In this document: positions 34,188 through 43,462 of the stretch, in pieces
How positions within the stretch are numbered: the stretch's first letter is position 1
Layout of the letters: each line of letters begins with the position of its first letter
Source: Fimbriiglobus ruber
GTDB lineage: Bacteria > Planctomycetota > Planctomycetia > Gemmatales > Gemmataceae
DNA length: 64,000 nt
Direction of reading: 5' to 3'
NCBI RefSeq assembly: GCF_002197845.1
Contig: NZ_NIDE01000017.1
Span: 1,534,712-1,598,711, forward strand
Translations under genes and position numbers: made by a program
Notes under the pieces: model-generated
The model's database searches: none
Seen by the model: the letters and a program-made list of their open reading frames with translations, nothing else
Told to the model about the DNA's origin: nothing

Positions 34188-34835
34188 TCACTCGGGCCGG
34201 CGCAACGTCGCGAAGATGGCCTCGAACAGCGCCTGCAGGCACTCGACGGACCCCCGCTCGGGCGGGCACTGGAACTCGTGTGGCCGCAGCCAAAACCCCG
34301 CCCACCCGGCCTCCCGCAGGCGGACCAGCGCACCCGGGTGGTGAACCAACCTGACGCGCCAGTTGGCTGTCAGCGCGACCCGCACCCAGCTGCCGATCCA
34401 CTCCCGCGACTTGCGGTGCTGCCCGACCACCTCGATGCTCTCGCGGGCGTACCGGTCCGGAGCCAACAGAGCATGCCAGTGGTTGCGGGTCGCCAGGAAA
34501 ATCTTGGCGTTCGGCCGAAATAACCGCGTGCCGTGACGAGCCCCCTCGCCGACCACGGACGGGCGGGTGTCCACGATGTTGCCGACCACGCACCAGACCG
34601 GGGGGTCGAGCCTGGCCAGCCAGTACACAGGGCAGCCGGCCCGCAGCTCTTGCTCACGGGCTTGAAGCGGGGCATGGCTCGGATCGTCGTCTGCCGCCTC
34701 CCGCAATCGGACCTGCAAGCGGACCAACTCGGCCCGCGGGTCTGCCCGCTCCTCCAGCCAGTCCGCATATACCAGCCGGACGGTGTGGTCGTCGGGCGCC
34801 GCTCCGATCGCGCGAAGGAACGCTTCCTCGTCCAT
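34188..34835 (-). CDS. TIGR02996 domain protein, 215 residues (paralogue 3)
   Basis: Starts with TIGR02996 (MDEEAFLRAIGAAPDDHTVR, LVYADWLEERADPRAELVRL) and continues with an unrelated region of unknown function containing GCPVYWLARLDPPVWCVVGN and many Trp/Arg residues. The domain is shared with the tandem pair at 13629-15331, but the remainder differs, matching the view that TIGR02996 is an add-on module. ggagg lies six bases before the ATG. Transcribed alone. Confidence 0.8.
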   Translation of the reverse strand: MDEEAFLRAIGAAPDDHTVRLVYADWLEERADPRAELVRLQVRLREAADDDPSHAPLQAREQELRAGCPVYWLARLDPPVWCVVGNIVDTRPSVVGEGARHGTRLFRPNAKIFLATRNHWHALLAPDRYARESIEVVGQHRKSREWIGSWVRVALTANWRVRLVHHPGALVRLREAGWAGFWLRPHEFQCPPERGSVECLQALFEAIFATLRRPE

Positions 34836-34943
34836 CCGCACCTCCCTCGCCGAATGACAATTTCAGCGGCCCAGCCGCTCCGCCGATCCGACCCAGAAAG
34901 CCGTCCCACGGCGAGGTCTGCGACGGCTACCTGATTCGGCCCG

Positions 34944-35702
34944 TCAGCAGAACTCTGCATACTCATACGTCTCGACACCAAGGGTCCGTTCAACGAGGGA
35001 TTTCAACCGGGGATGAAAGCGAAGTTGTCGCCGGCCGAAGAACTTGCCGCAGTCGACGACGACGGCGAACCGGTAAGTCGCTCCGCCCCGAACTCGCATT
35101 GCGGCGCCCGTCCTACCGTCTCGGCCAGTTGCGACAAGCTGTGTGGGGTCAAAAGCCGCACCGCACTGCGGACACCGCGCCGCCAGCCGTGCGGAGTAGA
35201 ACGGATCGTTGTCCGACTCCGGTTCGCACTCGACGGTGTGGCCGCGAGAACACAACGGCGAAGGCTTAAAAGGGTCAATGCCCTCGGAGGTATGGTAGAT
35301 GAAGTCGCGTCCGAAGTGGAACTGGACCTCGTAGTAACAATCAGCGGCGTCCGCAGGGTCGTCAAACGGAAGTGGATCGAGAGGGTATCGGAGGCCGCTC
35401 GTGGCCAACGACTCAACCGGCCAAACCATCATCAGATCGCGGTCAGCGTACTCGTCGAACATCTCTGGAAGGGGTGCCGCGAAGGAATCCCGCCTTCCAA
35501 CGGTGAGGGCAAAGTAACCGTGTTTCCGAGCTGACGGGTAGAGCCGACTTTGTTTAAACGGCAGTAGCGCCAAGGCAGGATGTTCGGGGCCGAGTAACCA
35601 ACCGTCATCCCGGAGCGCGGTAACGAGCGCGAACGCGGCATCGGGGTGTGGTCGAAACGTGTTGGGTCTAGGGATCAGGAAACAGCGGTACTCGACGCCC
35701 AC
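34944..35702 (-). CDS. Hypothetical protein with CxxC zinc-ribbon-like motif
   Basis: 252-residue soluble protein. The middle is acidic and aromatic-rich (FDEYADRDLMMVWPVESLAT, YYEVQFHFGRDFIYHTSEGI). This is followed by possible metal ligands CSRGH and CPQCGAAFDPTQ about 30 residues apart, then a beta-rich end (YRFAVVVDCGKFFG). The start MGVEYRCFLIPRPNTFRPHP is at 35702. No domain name can be given with confidence; similar proteins seem to occur in planctomycetes and some other environmental bacteria. Confidence 0.7.
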   Translation of the reverse strand: MGVEYRCFLIPRPNTFRPHPDAAFALVTALRDDGWLLGPEHPALALLPFKQSRLYPSARKHGYFALTVGRRDSFAAPLPEMFDEYADRDLMMVWPVESLATSGLRYPLDPLPFDDPADAADCYYEVQFHFGRDFIYHTSEGIDPFKPSPLCSRGHTVECEPESDNDPFYSARLAARCPQCGAAFDPTQLVATGRDGRTGAAMRVRGGATYRFAVVVDCGKFFGRRQLRFHPRLKSLVERTLGVETYEYAEFC

Positions 35703-35844
35703 AGTTTTTCATACCTCCCAGGCCGAACTTGTTACCTGACCAGCCGTGGCTAGTTAGGCTAACGCCGATACAATCGCCTGTCAAATATCGCGCCGGCCGC
35801 CAGTCAACCCGTTCCTTACCGCATCGCGCGGTCGATCTCGGGCG

Positions 35845-36028
35845 CGACCGCGCAAAAGCCGGGCCCGGCCCGTGTGTGCATGTCGATGCTCGACGACGAA
35901 ATGCGGTCCAATGAGCCGACCATTTTCCGTGCATGGGTATCCTGGTCCATCCACCGTCAGAAAACACGCTGCAAGGTGCGAAAAGCGAAAAAACCCCCTC
36001 GGGCCCGGTTTCATGACCCCGGCGGTCA
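35845..36028. repeat. Dispersed ~180-bp repeat, copy 1, in a 614-bp gene-free gap
   Basis: Closely similar (roughly 80 percent by eye) and in the same orientation to 47476-47660. Shared blocks include gtcgatgctcgacgacgaaa, attttccgtg, aaacacgct, aggtgcgaaaagcg and cccggtttc. The minus-strand translation of both copies is also alike (FRFSHL.AC.LTVDG, then FVVEHR), but neither has a clear start. The rest of the gap 35703-36316 shows nothing else except an A+T-richer run before the TPR gene. Confidence 0.65.
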
Positions 36029-36316
36029 CTTCCACGTCACGAGAGACCGCGACGCCTCGCTCTCCCGATCGCCATTTTTGACCGCCTCCCAAATCCCTCC
36101 AATCCGCACGGATTCGGGCGCAATCCATTCCCCGACCAGTACAATCGATTGACTCGACCTATCCCCCGCGACCACAATGGACCCACGCGCGGTAACTTCG
36201 GTCGACTTTTCCGTTTGGGTACGGTTACCGCGGAACGATTGCCCTCCCCGCGTCGTCTAAGCTGGTTGTGCCGGTTTAGGCGATCGTCCGATTTGCACCG
36301 GGAGTATGGACCTCCA

Positions 36317-39300
36317 ATGACGCCACCGCCCCGCCTTCGCAGCGCTTCCCTCGCCGCGTTCTTCCTGGCTCTCGTCACCGGCTCCGTCGTTGCCCAGCAG
36401 CCAATGTCGCCGGAGCAGCAGGCCGAGGTGATCCTGACGGCCGCCCGAAAGGGGTACAACGAGGGCAACCTGCCGTTCGCCCGGGACCGCTTCCAGGAAA
36501 TCGTCCAGAAGTTCGCCAACACCTCGCACGCGAACCCGGCCCGCTTCGGCCTCGCCGTTTGCCTCATCAACTCCCCCGAACAGGACTTCGCCAAGGCCGC
36601 CGAGATCCTCAACGGTCCGGCCAACGACGGCGGGTTCGTCGACCGCGCGCAGGCGGCCTACGAACTCGGCGTCTGCCACCGCGCCCTCGGGCTCAAGGAA
36701 CTCGAAAGAGGCATCCAGGCCCCGAACGAAGCCCAGCAGCGAAAGAAGACCGCCGACGAGAAATTCACCCACGCAGCGCAGGCGTTCGCGAACGCCCGGG
36801 ACGCGTTCGCCGGGAAGAAGGACGACGAGAAATCTGCCCGGGCTCGCTGTGACGTGGCGGAAATGGAAATTCGGGTCGGCCGCGTGAAGGAAGCGCGGAA
36901 TACGTGCGAGCCGTTCGTGAAGGACGCCGCACTCGCCAAGAACAAGAGCCGCCCGCTCGGCCTCTACTACCACGGGCTCGCCTGCTTCCAGGACAAGGAT
37001 TACACCGCCGCCGGCCGGTCGCTCAACCAGGTCGCCCCGTTCACCGACCCCGCGTTCGGGACGCACGCCCGCTACCTCGTCGCCCGCGTGCTGCAGATGA
37101 GCGGCGAGACGGCGGAGGCGGCCGTGAACTACGAGGCCGTCCTGGCGGACTACGAGAAAGCCAAGAAGGACGCGGCCCAGGCGCTGGGCCAACCGGACAA
37201 GTTCAAGAACAACCCGTTCGAGAAGGCCCGGCTCGAAGCGCTGGCGAAGGGACCGGTGCCCGAATACGTCTCCGGGGCCGTGTTCCACGCGGCCGAGCTG
37301 GGCTACGAGGCGGGCCGGTTCGCCGACGCGCTGCCCAAGTTCCAGGGCTTCGCGAAGGACTTCCCGACCTCCCCGCTGCAACCGGACGCCCAGCTCCGGG
37401 CCGGCTTCTGCCTGGTTCAAGTCAAGCAGTTCGACGAGGCCGCCAAGCTCCTCCAACCGCTCGTGGACAAGACCCCGCGGCTCGCGGACCAGGCGCAGTT
37501 CTGGCTCGGCAAGGCCCAGGTCGGCCTCGCCCAGACGGCCGACCCCACTAACCCCGCGGACCGCGACAACAAGCTGAAAGCCGCCCTCGACTCGCTCCGC
37601 AAGGCGGCCGAGAAGGCCAACCAGATGGCCGCCAGCGACCCGGACGCCAAGAGCCGGCGTCACGAGATCCTGTTCGATCTCGCCGACGCGGTGCAACTAG
37701 CCAAGCAATACAAGGAAGCGGCCCAGATTTACGAACAGCTCTGGAACGAGCAGACGGCTCTTCCCGCCCGGCGGGAAGAAGTTCTCCAGCGGCTGACCGC
37801 CTCCCTCGGGGCGGCCGGCGAGTTCGACCGCTCGAACCAACGGTGCGACGAGTACCGCAAGGCGTACCCCCAGGGCGTCCTCACGCCGGCGGTCGCGTTC
37901 CGGTCGGCCGAGAACTCGTTCGCCAGGGCGGTCGAGCTGGCGAAGGCGAACGACAAGAACCGGGCGGCCGAACTCAAGCAGAAATACGACGAGGCGGCTG
38001 GCAAGTTCAAGGAGATCGTCGACAAGTACCCCGAGTTTGAGCGGGTCAGCTTCGCCCGCTTCGGCATCGGCGTCTGTCTCGCCCAGACGGGGAACCTCGA
38101 AGAAGCCGTGAAGGCGTTCGACGCGATCCCCGGCCCGGACCGCTCCGGCGACATCGCGACCGCGGCCTACCTGCTGGCGGACTGCCTGATCCGGCAAGCG
38201 CCGGCGAAGGCCGACGACGCGCTCGCCGAGAACCAGATGCGTGAAAAGCTGTCGGCCGCGGCCGACCTGCTACAAGGGTTCGTGGCCGCCAACCCGAAGG
38301 CGCCCGAGGCGCCGGCCGCGCTCCTGAAGCTCGGCTACTGCACCAAGCGGCTCGGGGCCACGCTCGCCGACCAGAACGAGCGGAACCAGACGCTCAACAA
38401 GGCCCGCGAGGTGTACGAAAAGTTGGCCAAGGAATACCCCAAAGACCCGCTCGCCGCGCAAGGGACGCTCGAACTCGCCAAGGTCCGCGCGCTGGCCGGC
38501 GACATCGGCGGCGCCCAGAACGACCTCCGCCAGTTCTCCCAGAACGAAGCCCTCCGGCAGTCCCCGGTCGCGCCCCTCGCGGCCCTGCATCTCGCCACGC
38601 TCTTCCGGCAGCAGAATAACCCGGCCGAGGCGGTCAAGGTTCTCGCCGAAGCCCGGCAGCGGTACGAAGGCGACCTCGCAAAAGACCCGGAACGGGCCGA
38701 GTGGGTGGGCCTCCTGCGGTATCACCACGCGGTCGCGGTGTTCGAGACCGGCAAGCTCGCCGAGGCTCGCCCCTTGTTCGAAGAAGTGGCCAAACAGTCG
38801 CCCGGCAAGCCGATCGCGGCCGAAGCGTTCTTGCGGGCCGCCCAGTGCCGGATCGCCGAAGGGAAGAAGTTACTCGAAGAGGGCAATCAGGCGAAGGCCC
38901 AGGCCGGCAACGACAACAACAAGAAGAACGCCGCCGAGCAGAAGCTCCAGCAGGGACGGCAGGCGATCAACGAGGCGGCCGACCATCTGCTCAAGCGGGC
39001 CGAAGACCTCCGGGGTACTCTCCCGACGCTCGAAGCCCGCAGCCGCATGTACTACGACGCGGCGTGGGCCTGGCGGGCGGCCGCCGAGAGCGAGCTAGTC
39101 AACGTCCGCGAGCAGGTCCAGAAACAGATGCAGTACCGGTTGTTCGAGGACGCGGTCCGACAGCTCCCGCCCGGCGCCCCGCAGCCGAAGCCGGAGCAGT
39201 TCCCGCTGCCCGAAGTCCCCCGGGCCAAGATCCCGCTCATTGGGTTCGAGAACCAGTCGTATTACGCGTACAAGCGGATGATCGAGGAGTTCCCGGACTC

Positions 39301-40195
39301 GGCCGCCACGATCGACGCCCGGTTCGAACTGGCCGAATTGAAAGCCGAGCGCGGGGAAAACGCCGAGGCCGCGAAGCTGCTCAAGGAAGCGCTCGACAAG
39401 GAGCCGACCGACCGACCTGCAACCCCGGACACGATCGAGCGCGTCCGCCTGCGGCTCGGGGCGAGCCTGTTCGCCATCAAGGACTACCCCGCGTCGGCCG
39501 CCCAATTCGAGGCGGTCGCGGCCAACCCGAAGACACCGTACATCGCCCAGGCGCTATACCGGGCGGGTGAGAGCCTGTACGCGGCCGGCGAGTTCGCGAA
39601 GGCGGCCGAGAAACTGGTCGTGTTCCGCGACAAGGGCGAGTTCCACAACCGGGACGGCCTGAGCGACCGCGCCCTGCTCCGCCTGGGCGATTCGCTCGCC
39701 GGGGCGAAGCAGTGGGACGCGGCCCGGCAGTCGTTCGAGACCCTGATCCAACGGTTCGGGGCGGGCAACGCGTTCGCGGCCGAGGCGCGGTACGGGATCG
39801 CCGGTACCCTGCAAAACCAGTCGAAGTACGACGAGGCGGTCGCGTCGTACCAGCAGGTGATCGCGGCCACGCAGGCCGAGATCGCGGCCAAGGCCCAGCT
39901 CCAGGTCGGCCAGTGCCGCCTGGCCCAGAAGAAGTACGCGGACGCCGCCGCGGCCTTCCTGACCGTCCCGTACACCTACGACTACCCCGAGCTGGCTGCC
40001 GCCGCCCTGCTCGAAGCCGCCCGCGCCTTCGCCGAGGACGGCAAGAAGGACCAAGCAGAAAAGGTGCTGGCCAAGCTGATCAAGGACCACCCGGCTAGCA
40101 GCGAATGGGTCAAGGCGGCGAAGGAACGGCTGGAGAAGCTGAAGAGTGAGACGAGCGGGGCGCCCAAGTCGCCTGACGCTCAGCCGAAGAAGTAA
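36317..40195 (+). CDS. Large exported TPR protein, 1292 residues
   Basis: Signal peptide (RSASLAAFFLALVTGSVVAQ) followed by tetratricopeptide-like helical hairpins along almost the whole length. Examples are ARKGYNEGNLPFARDRFQEI near the start, ALPKFQGFAKDFPTSPLQPD near residue 340, AREVYEKLAKEYPKDPLAAQ near 700 and ARQSFETLIQRFGAGNAFAA near 1135. The spacing resembles YbgF/BamD-type periplasmic TPR proteins. It probably acts as a protein-binding scaffold in the periplasm or paryphoplasm. The start at 36317 is where the signal peptide begins; an upstream in-frame start would add 56 non-signal residues. A large palindrome follows, then the FG-GAP gene. Confidence 0.85.
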   Translation: MTPPPRLRSASLAAFFLALVTGSVVAQQPMSPEQQAEVILTAARKGYNEGNLPFARDRFQEIVQKFANTSHANPARFGLAVCLINSPEQDFAKAAEILNGPANDGGFVDRAQAAYELGVCHRALGLKELERGIQAPNEAQQRKKTADEKFTHAAQAFANARDAFAGKKDDEKSARARCDVAEMEIRVGRVKEARNTCEPFVKDAALAKNKSRPLGLYYHGLACFQDKDYTAAGRSLNQVAPFTDPAFGTHARYLVARVLQMSGETAEAAVNYEAVLADYEKAKKDAAQALGQPDKFKNNPFEKARLEALAKGPVPEYVSGAVFHAAELGYEAGRFADALPKFQGFAKDFPTSPLQPDAQLRAGFCLVQVKQFDEAAKLLQPLVDKTPRLADQAQFWLGKAQVGLAQTADPTNPADRDNKLKAALDSLRKAAEKANQMAASDPDAKSRRHEILFDLADAVQLAKQYKEAAQIYEQLWNEQTALPARREEVLQRLTASLGAAGEFDRSNQRCDEYRKAYPQGVLTPAVAFRSAENSFARAVELAKANDKNRAAELKQKYDEAAGKFKEIVDKYPEFERVSFARFGIGVCLAQTGNLEEAVKAFDAIPGPDRSGDIATAAYLLADCLIRQAPAKADDALAENQMREKLSAAADLLQGFVAANPKAPEAPAALLKLGYCTKRLGATLADQNERNQTLNKAREVYEKLAKEYPKDPLAAQGTLELAKVRALAGDIGGAQNDLRQFSQNEALRQSPVAPLAALHLATLFRQQNNPAEAVKVLAEARQRYEGDLAKDPERAEWVGLLRYHHAVAVFETGKLAEARPLFEEVAKQSPGKPIAAEAFLRAAQCRIAEGKKLLEEGNQAKAQAGNDNNKKNAAEQKLQQGRQAINEAADHLLKRAEDLRGTLPTLEARSRMYYDAAWAWRAAAESELVNVREQVQKQMQYRLFEDAVRQLPPGAPQPKPEQFPLPEVPRAKIPLIGFENQSYYAYKRMIEEFPDSAATIDARFELAELKAERGENAEAAKLLKEALDKEPTDRPATPDTIERVRLRLGASLFAIKDYPASAAQFEAVAANPKTPYIAQALYRAGESLYAAGEFAKAAEKLVVFRDKGEFHNRDGLSDRALLRLGDSLAGAKQWDAARQSFETLIQRFGAGNAFAAEARYGIAGTLQNQSKYDEAVASYQQVIAATQAEIAAKAQLQVGQCRLAQKKYADAAAAFLTVPYTYDYPELAAAALLEAARAFAEDGKKDQAEKVLAKLIKDHPASSEWVKAAKERLEKLKSETSGAPKSPDAQPKK

Positions 40196-40245
40196 CGGCG
40201 AGCGGGGTCTGTCGCCGGCGAGCGTCCCCGGCGTCGGGCTGTGGT

Positions 40246-40412
40246 CAGCGCCCGGTGTCCCCGGGCTTCCGCCCGGGTCTACGTTAGGCCGCCCCGGAGG
40301 GGCGGAAAGACATCGTTTCGGGCGAAGATCAGGTACGGTGGGCGCTGGTGTTCCGCCCCTCCGGGGCGGCCTAACGTAGACCCGGGCGGGAGCCCGGGAA
40401 CACCGGGCGCTG
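40246..40412. repeat. Long palindrome with 62-bp arms
   Basis: Bases 40246-40307 and 40351-40412 are inverse copies with two mismatches in 62 positions, around a 43-base centre. It lies between the TPR gene and the FG-GAP gene. It could fold into a very stable RNA hairpin, acting as terminator, or be a MITE-like element. Confidence 0.85.
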
Positions 40413-40466
40413 GTCCCAACCCATCTCGGCGAATGAGATCCGACGTTCCGTTACGGAGGGTGAGCG

Positions 40467-42905
40467 ATGCGACTGCGATTTCTCCTCGGCGTCCTTTGCC
40501 TGGCGGTCGTCGCCGTCCCCGCGCCCGCGTACGTCGAGGCGCCGATGTCGCTCGGGTCGGTCATCCAGCAGTCGGTCGTGATCTGCTCGATGGTCGTGAC
40601 CAAGGTGGACAAGCAGAACAACCTCATCATCTTCCAGAAAGTCGCGGACATTAAGGGCAAGCACCCGCAGGACGTGATCAAGCACAACATCGGCCGCGGC
40701 GGGCTGCGGGCCGGCGAGTGGGAAGAGATCATGCGGTGGGCCGAGGTCGGCAAGCCGGCCATCTTCTTCCACAACGGGTCGGCCAGTGAGACCTACATCG
40801 GCCAGACGTGGTACCAGGCGTACCCGAACGGCGAGTGGTGGGGCATGTCCCACGGCGAGCCGTTCCTGATGCGGAGCTACTCCGGCAAGGTCGACAAACT
40901 CCCGGGCTTCGTGGCCGAAATCGTCGCCGGGAAGGAAGTCATCGTCCCGTGCATGGTCGACGGGGACAAGGAAACGCTGCACAAGAAGACGGCCAAGGTC
41001 CAGCGGGTGAAGGCCAGCCTCAAGATCCAGGACTATAACCCGAAGCGGGACTTCGTCGGCTGGGGCGGCGAGGACATCCGCCGGCTCGCCGGCATGCCTG
41101 GGTTCGACCGCTTCGCCGCCCTCGGCAACGCCGGAGCCGACGCCCAATCCGCGACCGCGATCGACTTCGACGCGGACGGCCGGGTCGACCTCTGCCTCGT
41201 CAGCGCGAACAAGGTCTCCCTCCTCCTCAACGGCGGCGACGGGTTCAGTGAAGTCATGCTCCCCGGCTTGACCGGCGGCGCCCGCTCGGCGGTCTGGGCG
41301 GACTACACGGGCGACGGCCTGCCCGACCTGCTCCTCGCCACCCCGACCGGCCCCCGGCTCTACACCAACCTCGGCAAGGGCCAGTTCCGCGACGATACCA
41401 AGCTCCTACCAGTGGAAGCGGCGTACAACCTGACGGCCGCCGCCTGGGGCGACTTCGACGGCGACGGCAAGCCGGACATCGTCCTGGCCAACGGCTTCCA
41501 CGGCCTCCGCATGTACCGCAACATTCGCCCGGACGACGCCACCAAGAAGATCAGCCCGCCGAAACTGGGCGGCTGGCTGGCGGTCGGCCCGTTCCGGCAC
41601 AAGGACGGCCCGCAAAAGAACTTTGAGACCGAGTTCGGCCCGGAAAAAGACCTCGATCCGGCCCGCAAACACAAGGGCAAGCGCGACGTGGAAGTCGCGT
41701 GGACGAAGCAAGAATACCCGGACGGGCAGGCCAACGATCTGGCGCCGTTCGGGGCTAACTGCGCCACCTACCTCCAGCGCGAGATCGAAGTCGCGGCCGA
41801 GACGGAACTGCCCATCTCCCTTGGAAGCGATGACAACCTGACCGTCTGGCTGAACGGCCAGAAGATCCACAGCGACCCGACCAAGCACGCCTGCGCCCCG
41901 GACCAGGTGGTCCTTCCGCTCAAGCTCAAGCCGGGCAAGAACACGCTGCTCCTCAAGGTGTGCAACACCGACGGCGCGTACGCGTTCTACTTCAAGGTCG
42001 GCGCGGCCGGTGCGGGGAGCAAGCCGTGGTTCGAGGACGCCTCGGTCGCGTGGGGGCTCGGGGAAAACGGCCTCGCCGGCGCGCTCAAAGGCGACTCGCT
42101 GTCCGTGGCCGACTTCGACGGCGACGGCAAGCCGGACGTGCTGTACGGCGCCGGCACCGGTGTCGTCCTGCGGAACACAGGCAAGAAATTCGAGATCAAG
42201 ACGGACGCCGGCATCAGCTACAAGCCGGGCAAGGTCGGCCCCGCCCTCTGCGACTTCGACGGCGACGGGCACGTCGACCTGTTCATCCCGCAATCCGGCG
42301 GTGCGTCCAAGCTCTACCGGAACGACGGCACCGGCAAGTTCGTGGACGTGACGGCCAAGGCCGGCGACCTCGCGAAGCTCGCGGGTCAAGCGGTCGGCGC
42401 CGCGTGGGGCGACTTCGACAACGACGGCAAGCCGGACCTCCTGGTCTGCGTCCTCCGCGGCCCGAACCGGTACTTCAAGAACAACGGCGACGGCACGTTC
42501 ACCGACAAGTCGGCCGACGTGGGCATCTCGCAGAGGGTGTTCAACACCCAGGCCGCGACGTGGGCGGACCTGAACAACGACGGCCGGCTCGACCTGATTA
42601 TGGCGAACGAGGGCCAGGACAGCGCGGCCCTGTTCGGCACCCCGGCGGACGCGAGTAAGTGGGCCCAGGTGGTCGTGAGCCTGCCGGCCGGCTCGGGGCT
42701 GGTCGGCGGCAAGGTGACAGTCACCGGCGCGGACGGCAAGCGGGTGGCGTCGGCCGAGGTGTACGGCGGCGACGGCCGCGGCAGCCAGGGCGGTCTCGCC
42801 CCCCGGTTCGTCCTCCCCCCGGCAGCTACAAGTTCGCCGTCCGCGGGACCGACGGGACGACCAAGGAGAAGGAGTTCACCGTCAGCACCAACCCGATGCG
42901 GGTGA
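40467..42905 (+). CDS. Exported FG-GAP/VCBS repeat protein, last residues frameshifted
   Basis: Signal peptide (MRLRFLLGVLCLAVVAVPAP) and about seven FG-GAP/VCBS repeats with calcium-binding D.D.DG.PD loops: DFDADGRVDLCLV, DYTGDGLPDLLLA, DFDGDGKPDIVLA, DFDGDGKPDVLYG, DFDGDGHVDLFIP, DFDNDGKPDLLVC and DLNNDGRLDLIMA. A PA14-like or carbohydrate-binding insert lies near residues 440-510. Such beta-propellers bind ligands or partners at the cell surface. After SAEVYGGDGRGSQGG the frame is lost in the C-run 42815-42820. One added C restores LPPGSYKFAVRGTDGTTKEK and a stop at 42914-42916. ggagg precedes the ATG. Confidence 0.85.
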   Translation: MRLRFLLGVLCLAVVAVPAPAYVEAPMSLGSVIQQSVVICSMVVTKVDKQNNLIIFQKVADIKGKHPQDVIKHNIGRGGLRAGEWEEIMRWAEVGKPAIFFHNGSASETYIGQTWYQAYPNGEWWGMSHGEPFLMRSYSGKVDKLPGFVAEIVAGKEVIVPCMVDGDKETLHKKTAKVQRVKASLKIQDYNPKRDFVGWGGEDIRRLAGMPGFDRFAALGNAGADAQSATAIDFDADGRVDLCLVSANKVSLLLNGGDGFSEVMLPGLTGGARSAVWADYTGDGLPDLLLATPTGPRLYTNLGKGQFRDDTKLLPVEAAYNLTAAAWGDFDGDGKPDIVLANGFHGLRMYRNIRPDDATKKISPPKLGGWLAVGPFRHKDGPQKNFETEFGPEKDLDPARKHKGKRDVEVAWTKQEYPDGQANDLAPFGANCATYLQREIEVAAETELPISLGSDDNLTVWLNGQKIHSDPTKHACAPDQVVLPLKLKPGKNTLLLKVCNTDGAYAFYFKVGAAGAGSKPWFEDASVAWGLGENGLAGALKGDSLSVADFDGDGKPDVLYGAGTGVVLRNTGKKFEIKTDAGISYKPGKVGPALCDFDGDGHVDLFIPQSGGASKLYRNDGTGKFVDVTAKAGDLAKLAGQAVGAAWGDFDNDGKPDLLVCVLRGPNRYFKNNGDGTFTDKSADVGISQRVFNTQAATWADLNNDGRLDLIMANEGQDSAALFGTPADASKWAQVVVSLPAGSGLVGGKVTVTGADGKRVASAEVYGGDGRGSQGGLAPRFVLPPAATSSPSAGPTGRPRRRSSPSAPTRCG

Positions 42906-43029
42906 AGGTGGAGTAGCGAACGCAGGCGCCCAGCCAGAGGCGAACCGGCGACGCGATACGGAATTGCATTACATTGAGACTTCTGGCTCGACGCGACTGT
43001 ACCCGGCGCGATGTTATGAGGTGGACTTG

Positions 43030-43196
43030 ATTTGGAGTGCGGCGCTGTACCGCCGCTGTGGTTTTTGTTTCTGGCATCCGAAGCGTCGCCGAGCGCGAAG
43101 CGGACCCCGGAGAGCTGGCACGGGACGCGACCTTGGTAGGGGCTAAATTGGGCTAATCCCAAAACAAAAGCGGCGGTCCAGCGCCGCACTCCAAAT
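43030..43196. repeat. MITE-like inverted repeat, copy 2 (long form)
   Basis: Arms at 43030-43067 and 43161-43196 match each other and the arms at 20718-20800, with the core gtgcggcgct.taccgccgc. The centre of about 93 bases is not shared with the short copy. No gene is in the 314-bp gap 42917-43230 that holds it. Confidence 0.75.
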
Positions 43197-43230
43197 TTTG
43201 TCGCGTCGAGCGAGAAGTATCAAAAATTCC

Positions 43231-43430
43231 TTATTTTCCCAAGTTGACGGCCCAGCGGAACCCGACGCCCCCCTTGACGATCAACGGGTTCCGAGCCAGC
43301 CACCACCACCGCCGGGTGATCCGTCGCCGGAGGTCGGCCAACCGGTTGAACGTCTCGTTGGCCACGGCTTCCCGGACCAACGTCCCGAACGGTTCGACCG
43401 GTGGCAACTCCGGAAAACAGCCCGCAGCCC
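43231..43430 (-). pseudogene. Unrecognised C-terminal gene fragment
   Basis: Reading leftwards, a protein-like ending is visible: ELPPVEPFGTLVREAVANET, FNRLADLRRRITRRWWWLAR, NPLIVKGGVGFRWAVNLGK and a TAA stop at 43231-43233. Upstream of this the frame turns low-quality, and no start was found before the cytochrome stop at 43463. It may be the end of a gene whose front has been lost, bordered by the MITE-like repeat. No family is recognised. Confidence 0.4.
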
Positions 43431-43462
43431 CGCTGTCGACCGGAAGGGAAGGCGCCGGCGTA

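Noticed and set aside
35781-36128. Gene on the minus strand within the dispersed repeat
   Set aside because: Although both copies translate similarly, neither has a consistent start or ends at the same point, and the front parts are unrelated.
43030-43196. Simple terminator after the FG-GAP gene
   Set aside because: The arms match the element at 20718-20800 and enclose 93 unrelated bases, so a dispersed repeat fits better.
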